Shown: piece after piece, positions 1 through 11,361 of the stretch
Layout: each line of letters opens with the position of its first letter
How positions within the stretch are numbered: position 1 is the first letter of the stretch
Assembly: GCA_004009845.1 (NCBI GenBank)
Contig: RMBW01000003.1
Location: 248,001-312,000 of the forward strand
Direction: 5' to 3'
DNA length: 64,000 bases
Source: Davidsoniella eucalypti
Taxonomy: Eukaryota > Ascomycota > Sordariomycetes > Microascales > Ceratocystidaceae
Program-made: the position numbers and the translations under genes
Notes under the pieces: generated by a model
The model's database searches: none
What the model was told of the DNA's origin: nothing
What the model saw: only the letters and a program-made list of their open reading frames with translations

Positions 1-250
1 ATACTATCCGCAAGGATCAGATCCGAACTCGATGGCCTAGTCCTTGATGACTATGTAAGTAGTAAATTTGGTCTTCAAAAGCAAAAGAAAAGAAAACTAC
101 CCTAGTACCGACTCAATGTGCCGTTTCTTTACCTTGCGAAGGGGGCGAAATCGCCGATATTTCCGGGGAAATAGTAGAAACGTTAACTTTAACCAGGTTA
201 CCTTTAACGAAGAAAAAAAGAATTCAAGGAAGAGAAGATCGATATTGTGA
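1..250 (+). CDS. possible 3' end of a gene (two exon pieces), product unknown
   Basis: Bases 1-54 read open in frame 1 and end in a Leu/Asp-rich segment (GLVLDDY) directly followed by a GTAAGT donor at 55. Joining to the acceptor AAC-CAG ending at 196 keeps phase 0 and gives a basic C-terminus (VTFNEEKKNSRKRRSIL) with a TGA stop at 248-250. A TTAAC branch-like site lies just before the acceptor. The tail resembles a nuclear-localisation-type basic stretch. The gene starts outside the window, so the family cannot be identified. It may be a chance join: the branch site is close to the acceptor and the exon pieces are only 18 codons each. Confidence 0.3.
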
Positions 251-1568
251 CTGATTCATGAAAGCTTCCTTAATATTCTATTTTCCAAATAAGCAACCTT
301 GTTTTGCTGATAACATTCCTACAAGCCACCTTCACCACAAAAATCAACACATACATATGAGTGGATGAAGATACGAGGGTAGATTAAACAAATCGTGAAA
401 TAAAGACTCTAGCTTGTATCATTGTCTTCATTGGCTTCATGGACAAGTTTCTTTTTCTCACTAGGACCAGAAAACAGCTAAGAAGCAGGTTGACTTACAC
501 TTTGCCCTCACTGTTTCTGACTTGAATTACATGGATTGGAAAAGAGACCAAGTTGCAGACGATCTATTACTTTGATCAAACGAATAGGTGCCTCAACAAC
601 ATAACAGATGACCAGAATAGGAAATATCCGCAGCACAGGCCTATAGAAATACTACATATGGAGTTCCGTACACTATGCAAGTGCATTATATATCACGTCA
701 CCATACTAGCAGAAATTAGAGCGGTGGTAGTTTGAGCACATACGTTTAGCTGGGACTTTGAGAAGCAAAGTACTCAGGTTACTGCATGGAGTTATGGAAT
801 ACTTGATCTCTTAGTAGTAGCAGAACTTGAGCCTGATAGTTGTTTCGGCTCTTAGAAGCCTCTTCCCTGATAGAGAATCTCGAGGAATGCTATATTTATC
901 GATGCCACTTACAATTTGGCAAGTCACTAGATTTGACTTGCTTTTTTCCTGTCAACAACACAATCCATGATTCCACGCATACTCACTTACCAACTACAGT
1001 CACCGGCAGCAGTTGTTTGATATTTGGAATTCATGTGCTGCAATGTACTGTGCATAGCATACCAAGGCTCAAGTCAATAGTCGGTGAGCTTTGATTGCTT
1101 TGGATCAGTTTTCAAGGAGACAAAAGACTTGCTCAAACAGATGCGAGTTTCATCAGAAGCCTTGTATAGTAGACAACATATGCTATTTGTTTTTCGCTTT
1201 CTGTCTACCCCAAGAGCATGCGGATATCATATCCAGAGCTACTAAGCAGTGTCAGGAATGTTGCCGCATCACAGCCATCCACGGATGCATTATATCTGAT
1301 GATTCTATATACATGGTTGCCTCCCGACTCACTGTCTCTTCATGCGGCTGTATGTATGTACAGCAGACAAATCATGCTGTAAACATAGCGCGGAAGGCAA
1401 TTTCTGGAACACTAATGTATCGAGAGGCGTCCTTGATCCACCTACTATTGTTCACGAGGATGATGTTTTTAATCATAAGGAGCATCTGTATTTAGCCGCG
1501 TGCGTATATACGGATGGTATATTGCTCACATAGTGCGTGAGAGCCCGGTCATAATAGTAGACAAGAGA

Positions 1569-1592
1569 GGGAGGGGGCTGGGGGTGAGCGGG
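1569..1592 (+). other. G-quadruplex-type motif
   Basis: Four G runs (3, 5, 5 and 3 Gs) are separated by loops of 1, 2 and 5 bases, which meets the usual G3+N1-7 rule. It stands alone in gene-free DNA. The motif is seen directly; folding in vivo is not shown. Confidence 0.6.
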
Positions 1593-1952
1593 CAGGCCAG
1601 AGACAATGTTTCTAGCTTTTTGAAACCACGAAAGCTAAGAGACAAGTTATACTGAGTAAATGTCGGGTCGGAAACGTCAAAACTACGAAATACGCAGAGA
1701 ACAGTAACTAAAGAGGGGTAGTAGTGATAATATCATCTTAGGTGATGGACTTGGGAGCTATGTTGGTAAAGGTCCGTCACGCAACATGATAAGATTAGCT
1801 GAAGTAAACCTGGGATCTGGACCAAACTAACACGAACTGTCTATCTAAACGTTATCGGTTTGTGTCGTACCCGATGTTATTATTAAACAACAAGGTTCGT
1901 CGTGTAGCCAGCCTATGGAATTATGAAAATAATATTGTCATACCAAACAGTA

Positions 1953-1980
1953 GGGTTAATGCAGGGTTAATGCAGGGTTA
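1953..1980. repeat. 11-bp tandem repeat, about 2.5 copies
   Basis: The unit GGGTTAATGCA occurs at 1953-1963 and 1964-1974 and is followed by a partial GGGTTA at 1975-1980. Each copy contains a telomere-like GGGTTA core. Confidence 0.8.
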
Positions 1981-4649
1981 GAAAGCAGGCAACCGTTAGC
2001 CAAGCCGGCATATAGACAGAATATAGAGACTTTCCCTTCAGCGAGTGAGCCAAAGAAGTGGCCGCTAAGCTGTTTCTGCATGTGTTCTCCCCGACTGCCT
2101 GAGACAAACGAGGAAAGACATTATAGTTGGAGCCCGCAACAATTTCAAGCTCAGGCCGCAACATAACGGTAGGGTAGTCAACTCATTAGTCGAGCTTCTC
2201 CTCTTTCTGATGTCTCCCGGAACAGCATTCTACGGCTGACTCTGCAGTGCGTTCTTTTTCGTCTTCCAGAGCATTCCCATCACCTGATCCCTTGATCTCG
2301 GGCAAAATATCAACTTGACTTAGGCTTGTCTTGGGCGAGAAAGGGCGTGCTGCGCGCCGATAGAGAGACACAGAAGAACAGAACAAAAATAAGAGGGATT
2401 CCCAGAAGCAAGCACTGTGTCATGTATTTACTGCGAGAAGTAGACATGGGTTAGTTGTAAGCGATGCGAACTGAAGACAGCATCCAGTTTCTGTCACAAT
2501 CACAGTCGCTTCGGCCGCCCTACCACTATTGCTACTAGAGGAACAGGCTGGCCAATCAGTCAACCAAGTCCCTTGCCGAAATATGGCTGTAGTTGTAGAA
2601 TGAGAAACCGTGTGCTCAGCCCCAGAAGACAACAAATGGAAGAAGAGAAGGAGGATCTGGAAAAAATAATCTCAAGCATAGAAAATTTGAGGAAGAATAA
2701 AGCTAGCTTGAGGCTATTCCAGTAGACTAACTAACATAACCCAGAGAAGTCGTACTCAACTTTCTTCTTCCTTTGTGCCGTTTGGCTGAGAAGGGAACAT
2801 AGAATATGGATTCTTACGCTATAGAGCAAGAACAAGATGATTACCAACAATACATACACACAAACTAATCGATCTCGGGGCCGTCATGAGCCGGACCGAG
2901 AAACAACCTTCACGAGGACAAACAATAGTAATGCTCCTCATGTTGATCTCGAAAACCGACGTCTGCCCGACTGGCTAGCGGGATATTTCCCCGACTGAGT
3001 CAACAAACTTGACTGTCTATCTCTCTTCTTCTGTCTCAGAGACATTACCACTCAGAGGTGAGGCTCGCCATATGCCGTTACAGTTCCTACCGAGGACGGC
3101 ACTCGCCTTTAGATGCCACTGTACATGCAATAAGGGCCTTATGACGATGCCTGTGTCTCTTTAGGGCACCAGTCAACGGCCGCGTAGTTTTCCTTCCTAT
3201 TGATCTCGACGTAAGCAGAAGCAGACAAGAAAAAAAAGGGATAGACAGAACAAAGCGCCGTCTTAGACAAGAAGACAAAACTCCAATAAGCAGCCGCCAG
3301 ACCAGAGACAAGGAAACAAGAAAGAACAAGAAAAAAAAACGCCTGTCTTGTATGTTGATGTTCGGCCTTGCTAGCCCGGAAATTCACAAGCGAGAGAAAC
3401 AGAAAGAAGCCGGTTTGAACAATCCACAAAGTCTAAGTCAGTCTTGGGTTTTTTTTTATAACTATTAACTATTGGATATAACAAGACTATCACATCTACT
3501 AGGTGCAGGCTGAAGATAATTTGGCACATTCTACTGGCTAATAGTGCGGTAAGCTTACGGTATAAGGCCCGTTAGATTATTGTGATATACAGAGGGTCGA
3601 GGGTTGACAATGTGAATGATAGGGAGACAGGGGAGAAGTGTTAGTGTATGCCTGTCTAGGGAACAAAAAGACACGAATATCACTACTACTAGATGTGATA
3701 GTCAACTTTCCGGTTTCTACAAAATGACCGCGTAATGCCCTTGACGGGCAATTCTTCCAAGAAGGCTTGGTTTGACATGATGGCAGGTTATTCCATGTTC
3801 GACCGTTCAACTATGTAATCTTCTAGGCAGTTGATCAAGTAGTAGATCACACGCAGTAGAAATCTCATAATAGTATATGCCGTTCGTTATGCTAGAGATA
3901 CACACTAGGCCTACATTCAAGGATTAAGAAAAAGAAATATAGGGCCTGCAAGAACCTCTGTAAGAGACGCAGTAAGACAAAAGTAGGTTTGGGCTTCTTG
4001 GATTATGATCCTGGTCTCAACTAGTATAAACAAGCAATATAGCAAGCACGACCAACTTGTCACTGGCTGGGCTGGCTGGCTGACTTGGCTTGGCCATTGC
4101 TTTGCTGGCAAAGCCTTGAACGGGATCGGAGCCACCAACTTCAAGTTACGAGGAGGGAACGGGCATTCTTCGTGGCTGACCTGGGGGTTTTCAAGGCTAG
4201 TTGCCGCCACGGTGACCAACGGGGAGGAAAAGAAAGGAAATGGAAGGGAGGGGGAACCAGAGAGACGATGCTAGGTATAGGACATGTATGTATGTTGTGT
4301 ATCTTGTTTTTGTGATGTTCATTTCGTACTATTTTCTCTTTCTACCCTTAAGAGGGGAGTGGACAAAGGGGGAGTGCGAGTTGGCTGAATAAATGCGAGA
4401 GCGACCGGAACCTCACAGACGGACGGGAGGGTGGATAGAGTGAAAAAAAGAGGGAAAAAAAAGCAGTCAAGACATTTGCCTTTAACTGCTATTTTACCTT
4501 GGTAACTGAAATATAGAGCAAGATAGACAGTGAGAAGGGCCGGCTGGGTAGATGCAGAAGGGTGGAAGAAACCTGCCAATCCACTAGGGCGTCCAAAGGT
4601 AGTATCCAAGATGGTCAAGCCGGTCAAGAAGTATAAGAAGCTGGCAATG

Positions 4650-5136
4650 TCCACCTCGAGATAGAAGAAGCTGTGGTAGAGAAATCGCCACCGACACCTA
4701 CCTGTTCTTTCTACAGCCTTCTCAGTTATCTTCCAAGCTTCTTCTACCTTATTTCTTTTCCTTTCAACTCTTGTTATCAGGTCGTTCTATATTATCTGCG
4801 CTCTTGTGTCAGTTAGAGACCATCACCACTTACACCGTTTAGGTTATATATATACTCATATATACATATATTGGTACCTTCTCTGGCACTAGTACATCAG
4901 CCACTGGCAAATCATCTTTCACCAATCCAGTTTTTCCGCAACTCCCTTGTTTATCGTTCAGCTCCTCTTTGCGGTCCTTTTGTTCGTATTGCTTCCTGAA
5001 CCTTCTTGATATTGCTACTTATTGTTATATAAAAACCAGGCTGCCTCTCTTGAAAAGACAGCACCAAAAACACAGTTTCTGTATCGTCTTCTATCTTCGT
5101 TCTACTACCAACTTTACCCTTCACCTATCCGCTACG
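4650..5136 (+). promoter_or_regulatory. probable 5' leader and promoter of the PARG-like gene
   Basis: The 487 bp before the start at 5137 contain no ATG on the sense strand; the last upstream ATG is at 4647. The stretch is CT-rich, as fungal leaders often are. A run of alternating TATATATATA sits near 4846-4870 and could serve as a promoter element. The true transcription start is not visible. Confidence 0.5.
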
Positions 5137-6300
5137 ATGGATCACCCCCCTCGCCCCAATGACATTGCTAGCTTGACTAAGCGCCACTTCCTGCCTATGA
5201 TCACAGAGCAGTACTCTCACCTGTGGCCCCAGATAAGCTCTGTTTTCCGTGCCCGGAATCATGTCCATAAGCTGCGCAGCCTGGATAACAACAGTTTCCC
5301 CTGCCCCGAGTTCATCATCGAGGTTGGCGATCCTATCCACTCTGTGATGGCACACGCTCTACCTCCCAAGGGTCCTCTGCCATACCTGTGCCCAGCCCAT
5401 ACCAAGCGCCCTGGAGGCGACTGGGAGACGGGCATTGCCGGAGCCGAGGAGGAGCTCTGCCGCCGCTCGTCTCTGGCCGCCAGTCTGGCCATGTCCTCGA
5501 GCTTCTACCCGCTTCCGGGCGACGGAGCTATCTTCTCGCCCAACGTAGTCGTGTTCCGTGGTCCCGCTGATCGCTACGAGCAGCTGCCCCAGCAGAACTG
5601 GATGCTCGTTCCCGTGGTCAGCGTGGCCCCCGTCCGTCTTCCCAAGCTCAACAGCACCGGCCCCGGCGAAGAGCCACGTTACAGCTTTGAGGAAGAGAAG
5701 ACTCAGAGCCGCCTGTCTATGAAGGCCGGCCTCAAGGCTGTGTTGAAGCACGGCTATACCTCCGTCGTTATCTCTGACTTCGGCCTGGGTCGCCACGGCC
5801 GTAACCCGCCGCGCGTTATGGCTAAGATGTGGCGGGACCTATTCCTGTACGACCCTGAGATTCGCGGTCAGTTTGACCGAGTCGTTTTCGTCTTCCCGGA
5901 CGACGTTGCCAGTACTGAGGGTCTGATCGTCGAAACCGCGGCCCGCGCCGCTTCCAAGGAGGCTACCAAGGACCGTCGCCGCAAGGGCAGCAGCAGCAGT
6001 GGCAGCTACAATGCTGCCTATAGTGGCCACTACCCCACGGCTCCCGGTCACTACTACGATGTGGCTAGTGGTAATTACTATGATGTCGCCGAATACGGCC
6101 AGTACGCTCAAGATCCCAATGTTGCGGCCTACTATGAATCCCAGGGCTACATGCCAGAGCAGTCCTACTACATGCAGCAGCAGATGCCCATGCCTATCTC
6201 TGACTACCATATCTTCCTGGATGCTTTCCACCCTAGTCTTATTGCTCGTCTGGATATCAAGCCTGATCCCCGTTACGACATCAACACTATTGCCCAATAA
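5137..6300 (+). CDS. microbial-type PARG / macro-like domain protein (TIGR02452, DUF2263 group)
   Basis: A 387-aa single-exon protein. The start at 5137 is chosen because translation upstream of it is CT-rich leader and there is no other ATG for 487 bp. The region around residues 75-235 matches the fungal branch of the bacterial-type poly(ADP-ribose) glycohydrolase family. Visible motifs are RPGGDWETG with AEEELCRRS (residues about 91-111), VVSVAPVRLP, and a C-terminal GLGRHGRNPPRVMAKMW block (about 216-233). Canonical members use GGG-x6-8-QEE to bind and hydrolyse ADP-ribose; here it reads GGD-x7-AEE, so one Gly and the Gln are replaced while the adjacent acidic residues remain. After about residue 284 comes a Ser/Gly/Tyr-rich low-complexity tail with a repeated YYDVA unit and Met/Gln-rich stretches, then a conserved-looking end (SDYHIFLDAFHP). 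ADP-ribose hydrolysis is inferred from the family, not shown. Confidence 0.75.
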   Translation: MDHPPRPNDIASLTKRHFLPMITEQYSHLWPQISSVFRARNHVHKLRSLDNNSFPCPEFIIEVGDPIHSVMAHALPPKGPLPYLCPAHTKRPGGDWETGIAGAEEELCRRSSLAASLAMSSSFYPLPGDGAIFSPNVVVFRGPADRYEQLPQQNWMLVPVVSVAPVRLPKLNSTGPGEEPRYSFEEEKTQSRLSMKAGLKAVLKHGYTSVVISDFGLGRHGRNPPRVMAKMWRDLFLYDPEIRGQFDRVVFVFPDDVASTEGLIVETAARAASKEATKDRRRKGSSSSGSYNAAYSGHYPTAPGHYYDVASGNYYDVAEYGQYAQDPNVAAYYESQGYMPEQSYYMQQQMPMPISDYHIFLDAFHPSLIARLDIKPDPRYDINTIAQ

Positions 6301-7071
6301 ATCTGCGTGTAAGTGGGTAGTGTCTTTTTAAGGTTGCAGCTATCAACCCAGCTAGGGTTATTGAATGCACATTTGCTGCTGTCGTTTTTCTTACAGAGTC
6401 AGTTGATTTGCTCTGGAGAGGTGATCAGATATCCTGCTGCTGCTGGTATTTCTGTCCATATCATGTCTTTTTTTCTTTCCCTGTTTCTGTTCGCATCTTG
6501 TTGTTTAGTTAGTCCTTTTTTTTTGTTCCATTCTATTTCGGCTTTTGGGGTTCTCTATTAGGGTTGCAATTGTCCACGATGTCTAAACCTTTCTTCGATG
6601 ATCAGATTGTCTCCTTTCCGAAGCAGCTTCAAGGCATTTTTTATTTTTTTGTTTGTTCTGCTGTGCTACTTGGGTTTTTGGGTTCTATAAGATGAAAAAA
6701 CATAATAAAATCACAAAAAAAGTTTAAAAAGACGAATAATGATATCCTCCTCGAGGTAAAGCAAAAAGGACACCAGGTCTACCGTAGGTTTAAAAGGCTC
6801 ATGTTTTTTTTTTAATTCATTTATCTTATGGAGTTATAGAGCTATGAAGATGTAAAAGGCTCATGTTTGTGTATAGCAATTATTAGTATGAAAAAGCATC
6901 CTGATTGAAGCAAGTAAAGCTACTAGAACTACCGACATAAGTAGTAGATATGACTTGATGAATATTTTCTCTGGTTTTTGTCTTTGTTAATTACTGAATG
7001 AAAAAGTTTAACGCTAGTATAAAACAACAATGATTATTCTCAGTTTCTCTCCCCACCTGACCATATTCTCT
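6301..7071. other. convergent intergenic region, 3' ends of PARG-like gene and SEC24
   Basis: T-rich on the plus strand just after 6300 (probable 3' UTR of the PARG-like gene), with A/T-rich and AATAAA-like sequence around 6690-6740. Two copies of AAAAGGCTCATGTTT (6789 and 6857 areas) form a short direct repeat. No gene was seen. Confidence 0.55.
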
Positions 7072-10000
7072 TCAATGCCAGTATGGCGGTCTCAGACCAG
7101 CAAATGTAGAGTCTGATCCATCTTCTTTTTTACGGTGACCATTCAACTATAATTTAAAAAATCTCTGGTTAGCTTACTGTTCTTTTGAGTATGATTTAGA
7201 AGGTTAATGAGTACAATGCCATTGTTTTGTTCTATTGTAACAATGTGAAACAGATAATGCATTTGTATCCCTATTTTGGTGTAGATTTATGACTTACTTC
7301 TAGCTGCACAGACTTGTGGATATGCACCAACCAGTCCACATAGCTTTGCGCTTCGTTGTTACGGTCCTCAATGAGGAGTCGTGCAAATTCATACTCGGCT
7401 CCATCAAGACCCTGCCGAGCAATCTGGATTGTTAAACCCTTAGATCCCCGCAATGTGCGTAGATGCTCGATGATGTTGCGTACTTGGGCGTTCAAATGTG
7501 TCTGGAGAACAGGTAGTTCAGCCATGTACGGGTCAATTGTCTTGAGCTCGTTATACTGCTCACCAAGAAGATCAGCTATCAAGTTTGGTGATGTTTGAGC
7601 GTGCATCCACAGGATGCAGATTTGGCCATTGTCTACCAGGTAGACACCACCAGGTTCAATACGAGAGAACGAAGCCCGTACAGAGGGTGGCATTTTGAGG
7701 TGGCCAGTCTCAGCATCTGCGAAGCCCTCTTCGGGCTGAAGGTTGTGCAGGGCAACTATACGAGGGTATAGGTATAAGCTGGTCTCGCGAACACCCATAG
7801 ACCGAATGAGGCGAAGCTCGTTGACTCTGCGATCCGAGGTCTCACTACCAGCCTTGAAAGCACGAGTCTTTTCCAACCCAAGCATGTACATAGCAAACTC
7901 TTTGAGCTTCTCTGGCATGACAAGTTGACCAGGAGGATGAGCTTGTGAAAGGAAGTTTTTGCGGTAGCAAGCCAGTATATCAATGGTACGTTCGGTCATG
8001 AAGTTCCGGGCATCTTTCAAATTGGCTCCGGAAGTTGCCAGTTTAGTAGCAGCTTCCTTGGCTAGCAAAGAGTAGACAGAATCTTGATCAATGAACTTCA
8101 TACTCTCACGTGGGTTCTCACTGACGCTGGCAATTACATTGCAGCAACGAACACGGCGCTGGCCAGAAGCCGTGGTGTAAAGAAGCGCCATTTGGAAGTG
8201 AGCGTCAAGTTTAGAGTCTAGCTTTCCATCATAGCTGAATGTAACACCAAAGGCCTTATCAGCGTCAAGAACGCCGATCTCAAGATCAGCACCAAAGGTG
8301 TGGTGGATAAAGTTGCCATGGTAAGATGAAACTTGTAAGCCATTGGAGCAGCGGACCTTCATGAGAGCTTGGTAACCAGTTTCGCGGGTTACTGCATGTT
8401 TGATTTCAAGTGCCATCTTCTTTCCATCACGAGCTACCACAAAATTGGGGAAGTAGAACGTCTCACCGCCGGTCAAAGCTGATACGTGGCCAACAGTGCC
8501 GACATCTAGATAGCCTCCAGATGGAGAGACTAGGAAGAAATCGGCACCAATTCCGGCCGGAACCATGCGCTCGACAACCTTTTTCCAGAGGGGATGCTCA
8601 GTTGTCAAGAGTCTTTTATCAGGTTCACCTCCCACTGTCTTGCCGTCATCTCTCATGAAGAGGTTACCCGGACCCCAGGTAGGCAAGCATGAAAGAGAGG
8701 CAATGATCTTACCGCCAGTCGGTTCAAGGGCAGCAACAGCAGAATTAATGGCAGCAAGCATGGCGGGTTCGGGGTTCTTGACGCTTGAGAACATCACCGG
8801 CAGTCTAGTAAGTAGCTGTGTGATGACCGATCTAATTAGGGTTAATTAGCAAGGGTATGACATGTGAAGATGATCTCGTGCATGAACTCACTTAGACTCG
8901 TAAGGATCAACAAACAGTCCACTGCCCATGGGAACAAAAGGATCCGTCAGATCTGGCATAATTAGCATTTGTGCTTGCTCCAGGTTTGACTGTGCGATTT
9001 ATAATTAGTTATTTCTGCATCAATTAAAACACGGAGGGTGATGAAAGCTCGACTTACACTGCAGTTGTAGAAATGGATATCACGGTCGTAAGTCATGAAG
9101 CCGACTTTGACACCTTCAGGAACGGTCCTGGTAGGCTTTTCGCCTTCAGCCACATCCTCAACTTCATTAGAGTATAGAGCGGCGAGAATGCCCTCGCAGA
9201 AGGTCTCGAGAACACCCTTGTTGATAGCGTCTTGGGTGACATCGATAACAAATAGCCATCTCAGACCAACGGGCTCCTTTGTCCAGTACTCTTTGGGAAC
9301 AACAAATTCCACAGTTCCACGGTTCAGCTCGGGTCTTTGGTCACGATCAACGCGGACACCAGCGGGAGAGGTGGCACAGAAGTATCCAGGGGAGGTATCA
9401 TTGGGGTATGTACACAAGTTGCACACAAACTTGTTTCCGCCGGATCTGAACATCATGAATGGGTTGATGTATGCTCGGCAACGGTGGCATCTGGGAGGGC
9501 CATCGGGGCCAAAATCAAGCACGGGAATTTCGAGCTCGCCGGGTTGCTGGGCCACAAGAGGCTGCAGAATCAAGCCAAGCGGCACGCCGGTAGAAGCTAG
9601 CTTGTCAGAAGAATTCGGGATGTTGTTCATAGTCAAGCGGGCATGCTTGGGCGAGGAATTGCCCTGGTCGAAGGAAACGAACGACACCGTTGCAGGCGGC
9701 GGGACATGGCGTTCGAAAGTCGGGTACACGTTCTGGAGGTAGTAAGGCTGGGCAGCATCGCGAGCGGTAGGTACGCTAGGGGTATCATCGGCACTGATAG
9801 AAGAAGAGCTGGATGTTGGAACGACAGCTGGAGTAGGCGTAGGAGGACCACCAACAGGCGACTGTGAGTTGCTACCGAACTGAGCAGTGGCAGGCACAAA
9901 CTGGCTGGAGGTGTCAACACCTGGGGCGCCACCAATGAAGCTGGCCGGTGCGGCGCCCGTGATGTCGGGAGGACCACCGAAGCTTGCCGAAGTGCCGACA

Positions 10001-10422
10001 GGAGCCTCGATGGTGTGGTAGGCGTGACGGTCTTTCTTCTTCCGGCGAGCAGCAGCAGCTCCCAGCGGCTCGGGAGTGCCATCGGTGCCGAGGCTCATGC
10101 CAGACATTTGCGCCGCAAGGTCGTCTTGCGGGGCGGCAGCAGGCTGACCATACGGCAGCGGAAGCTGTAGGGGCTGAGGCCCGCCATACGGCAAGCTTGA
10201 AGCAGGCGCAGGGCCACCGAACTGGGGGTGGGTCGCATAGGGAGCTTGCTGGGCTTGTTGCGGTTGTTGCTGATATGGCGGCTGCTGCCGGTATTGCTCG
10301 TACGGATTAGGAGCGACGGGCGGCTGGAATGGCACAGGCACGGGCTGCGAGGTTCTCGAAGGGTCGTTGGGGTCGAGCTGCTCGCCCTGGCCCAGCGAAT
10401 GGAACATGCCGTGATCGGCCAT
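7072..10422 (-). CDS. SEC24: Sec24, COPII coat cargo-binding subunit (4 exons proposed)
   Basis: Exons on the minus strand: 10422-9058, 8989-8892, 8831-7298 and, less certainly, 7146-7072. Introns 9057-8990 (68 bp) and 8891-8832 (60 bp) have GTAAGT/GTGAGT donors, CTAAT branch sites and AG acceptors, and both keep frame. The protein is about 1,020 aa, normal for Sec24. It has a Pro/Gln-rich disordered N-terminus (1-240), a zinc finger CHRC...CNLC at C312/C315/C334/C337, the Sec23/24 trunk (FVIDVTQDA), beta-sandwich and helical domains, and a gelsolin-like C-terminus (GGVYLVDNGQICILWM). Sec24 pairs with Sec23 at ER exit sites and selects cargo for COPII vesicles. At the 3' end a GTAAGT follows ...HKSVQLE (7297). 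Splicing to 7146 gives LNGHRKKEDG... ending at 7072; reading through gives VSHKSTPK ending at 7271 (1,007 aa). I favour the spliced form because the Gly/Lys-rich tail looks like other fungal Sec24 ends, but this is from memory. Confidence 0.93.
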
Positions 10423-11361
10423 GCTATACGAGTGTCTAGGGAGCTTATAGAATTAGGTGGTGTTCTGGTGTTTTTGGAGCAACGTCGTGGTTTAGTTTTT
10501 TGGAGGGGTCTTTCAACACCTGATTAGCCAGGGATAGACAGAGAGAGAGAGAGCCGGGCTTAAGAGAGTGACGAAAAGAACAGGTAAAACAAACAGATCT
10601 AGAAACAACAAAGGCAGGGTTTGGTCTAAGTAAATGGCTAGCAACTACGCACAACTAGACCAATAAAAAGAATAGAGAACTGAAAAGATACAGGCACCAC
10701 AGGCCAAGTTTCCGGGAAAAGTAAAATCAAAGGCAGAAGAAGAATGCCAGTCAGTCAAGTCGTATCGTGGTCAGATCCAAAGAACGGGATAGCAAAATGG
10801 CAGGCAAAACAGAATAGCAAGATAGTGCCGCTTAAACAAGTAACGCCCTAGCACTTAAAGTGATCAATCTGGCAACTTTTTGGTGCACTTGCAGCACTCT
10901 TGAAGAAGACTTGAAGACCAGTTGCGCTGTAACTTAGCAGGCCCCGTGTGAAACCGCTAAGCTGTGTCCTTTTAGTGGGACCATGAGCTGGGTGGGGCCG
11001 GTGTTTAGCCGCCACATCAACAAAGCGTTAAGCTTTCCTTCACTTTTACTAGCGCAGCCGAAGCTCAAAAAGTGCCTGAAAGTGGGATCGCAAACTTGAG
11101 CTATCCACAGCCTTGTCTCGATATCAAAGTCCTTTGCGTCAGCCTTTATTCTTTTACTTTTAATGCCCATGCAATATAATACAACGAAAATCGACTTTTT
11201 ACAGTGATAGTCACGCCTTCGAACCCATCTCTTCTTCCAGCGTTAGCGCTTTTTAATCTGCCTCGAACATCGTCACTTATTCACCATCGCCAAGCTTGCT
11301 TCAAGTACCCGCCTCGACATCTCTTTTCGCATCTTTGTAGCGCAATGCGCTAGCAGCCACA
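10423..11361. promoter_or_regulatory. divergent promoter region SEC24 / CFT2
   Basis: About 940 bp separates the two start codons. On the SEC24 sense strand (minus) the first 559 bp (10423-10981) contain no ATG and are CT-rich, with a GA/CT dinucleotide run at about 10540-10552. This suggests a long SEC24 leader. On the CFT2 side, 11171-11344 is ATG-free. The core promoters therefore probably lie between about 10980 and 11170. No TATA box stands out. Confidence 0.5.
11345..11353 (+). promoter_or_regulatory. minimal uORF (Met-Arg-stop) before CFT2
   Basis: ATG CGC TAG lies 8 bp before the CFT2 start codon, provided the CFT2 transcript begins upstream of it. Such two-codon uORFs can slow initiation or require reinitiation; the effect here is inferred. 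Confidence 0.45.

Larger units (their letters stand above)
251..4649. other. intergenic, no gene recognised
   Basis: About 4.4 kb with only short, compositionally random ORFs; many of them lack an ATG start and none shows a recognisable domain. It contains an 11-bp direct repeat (1953-1980), a canonical four-run G-tract (1569-1592) and long purine-rich patches around 2200-4650. No tRNA B-box plus acceptor pairing was found. Confidence 0.6.

Noticed and set aside
1091..1495. 134-aa Cys-rich ORF on the plus strand
   Set aside because: It starts at TTG, has random composition and no domain; Cys content follows from TG-rich sequence.
4319..4654. 111-aa hydrophobic ORF on the minus strand
   Set aside because: Phe/Leu/Pro content reflects CT-rich DNA; no family match and no exon signals.
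5359..5796. 145-aa ORF antisense to the PARG-like gene (and similar ORFs opposite other genes)
   Set aside because: Shadow frames of the coding sequence with no independent start, splice or domain evidence.
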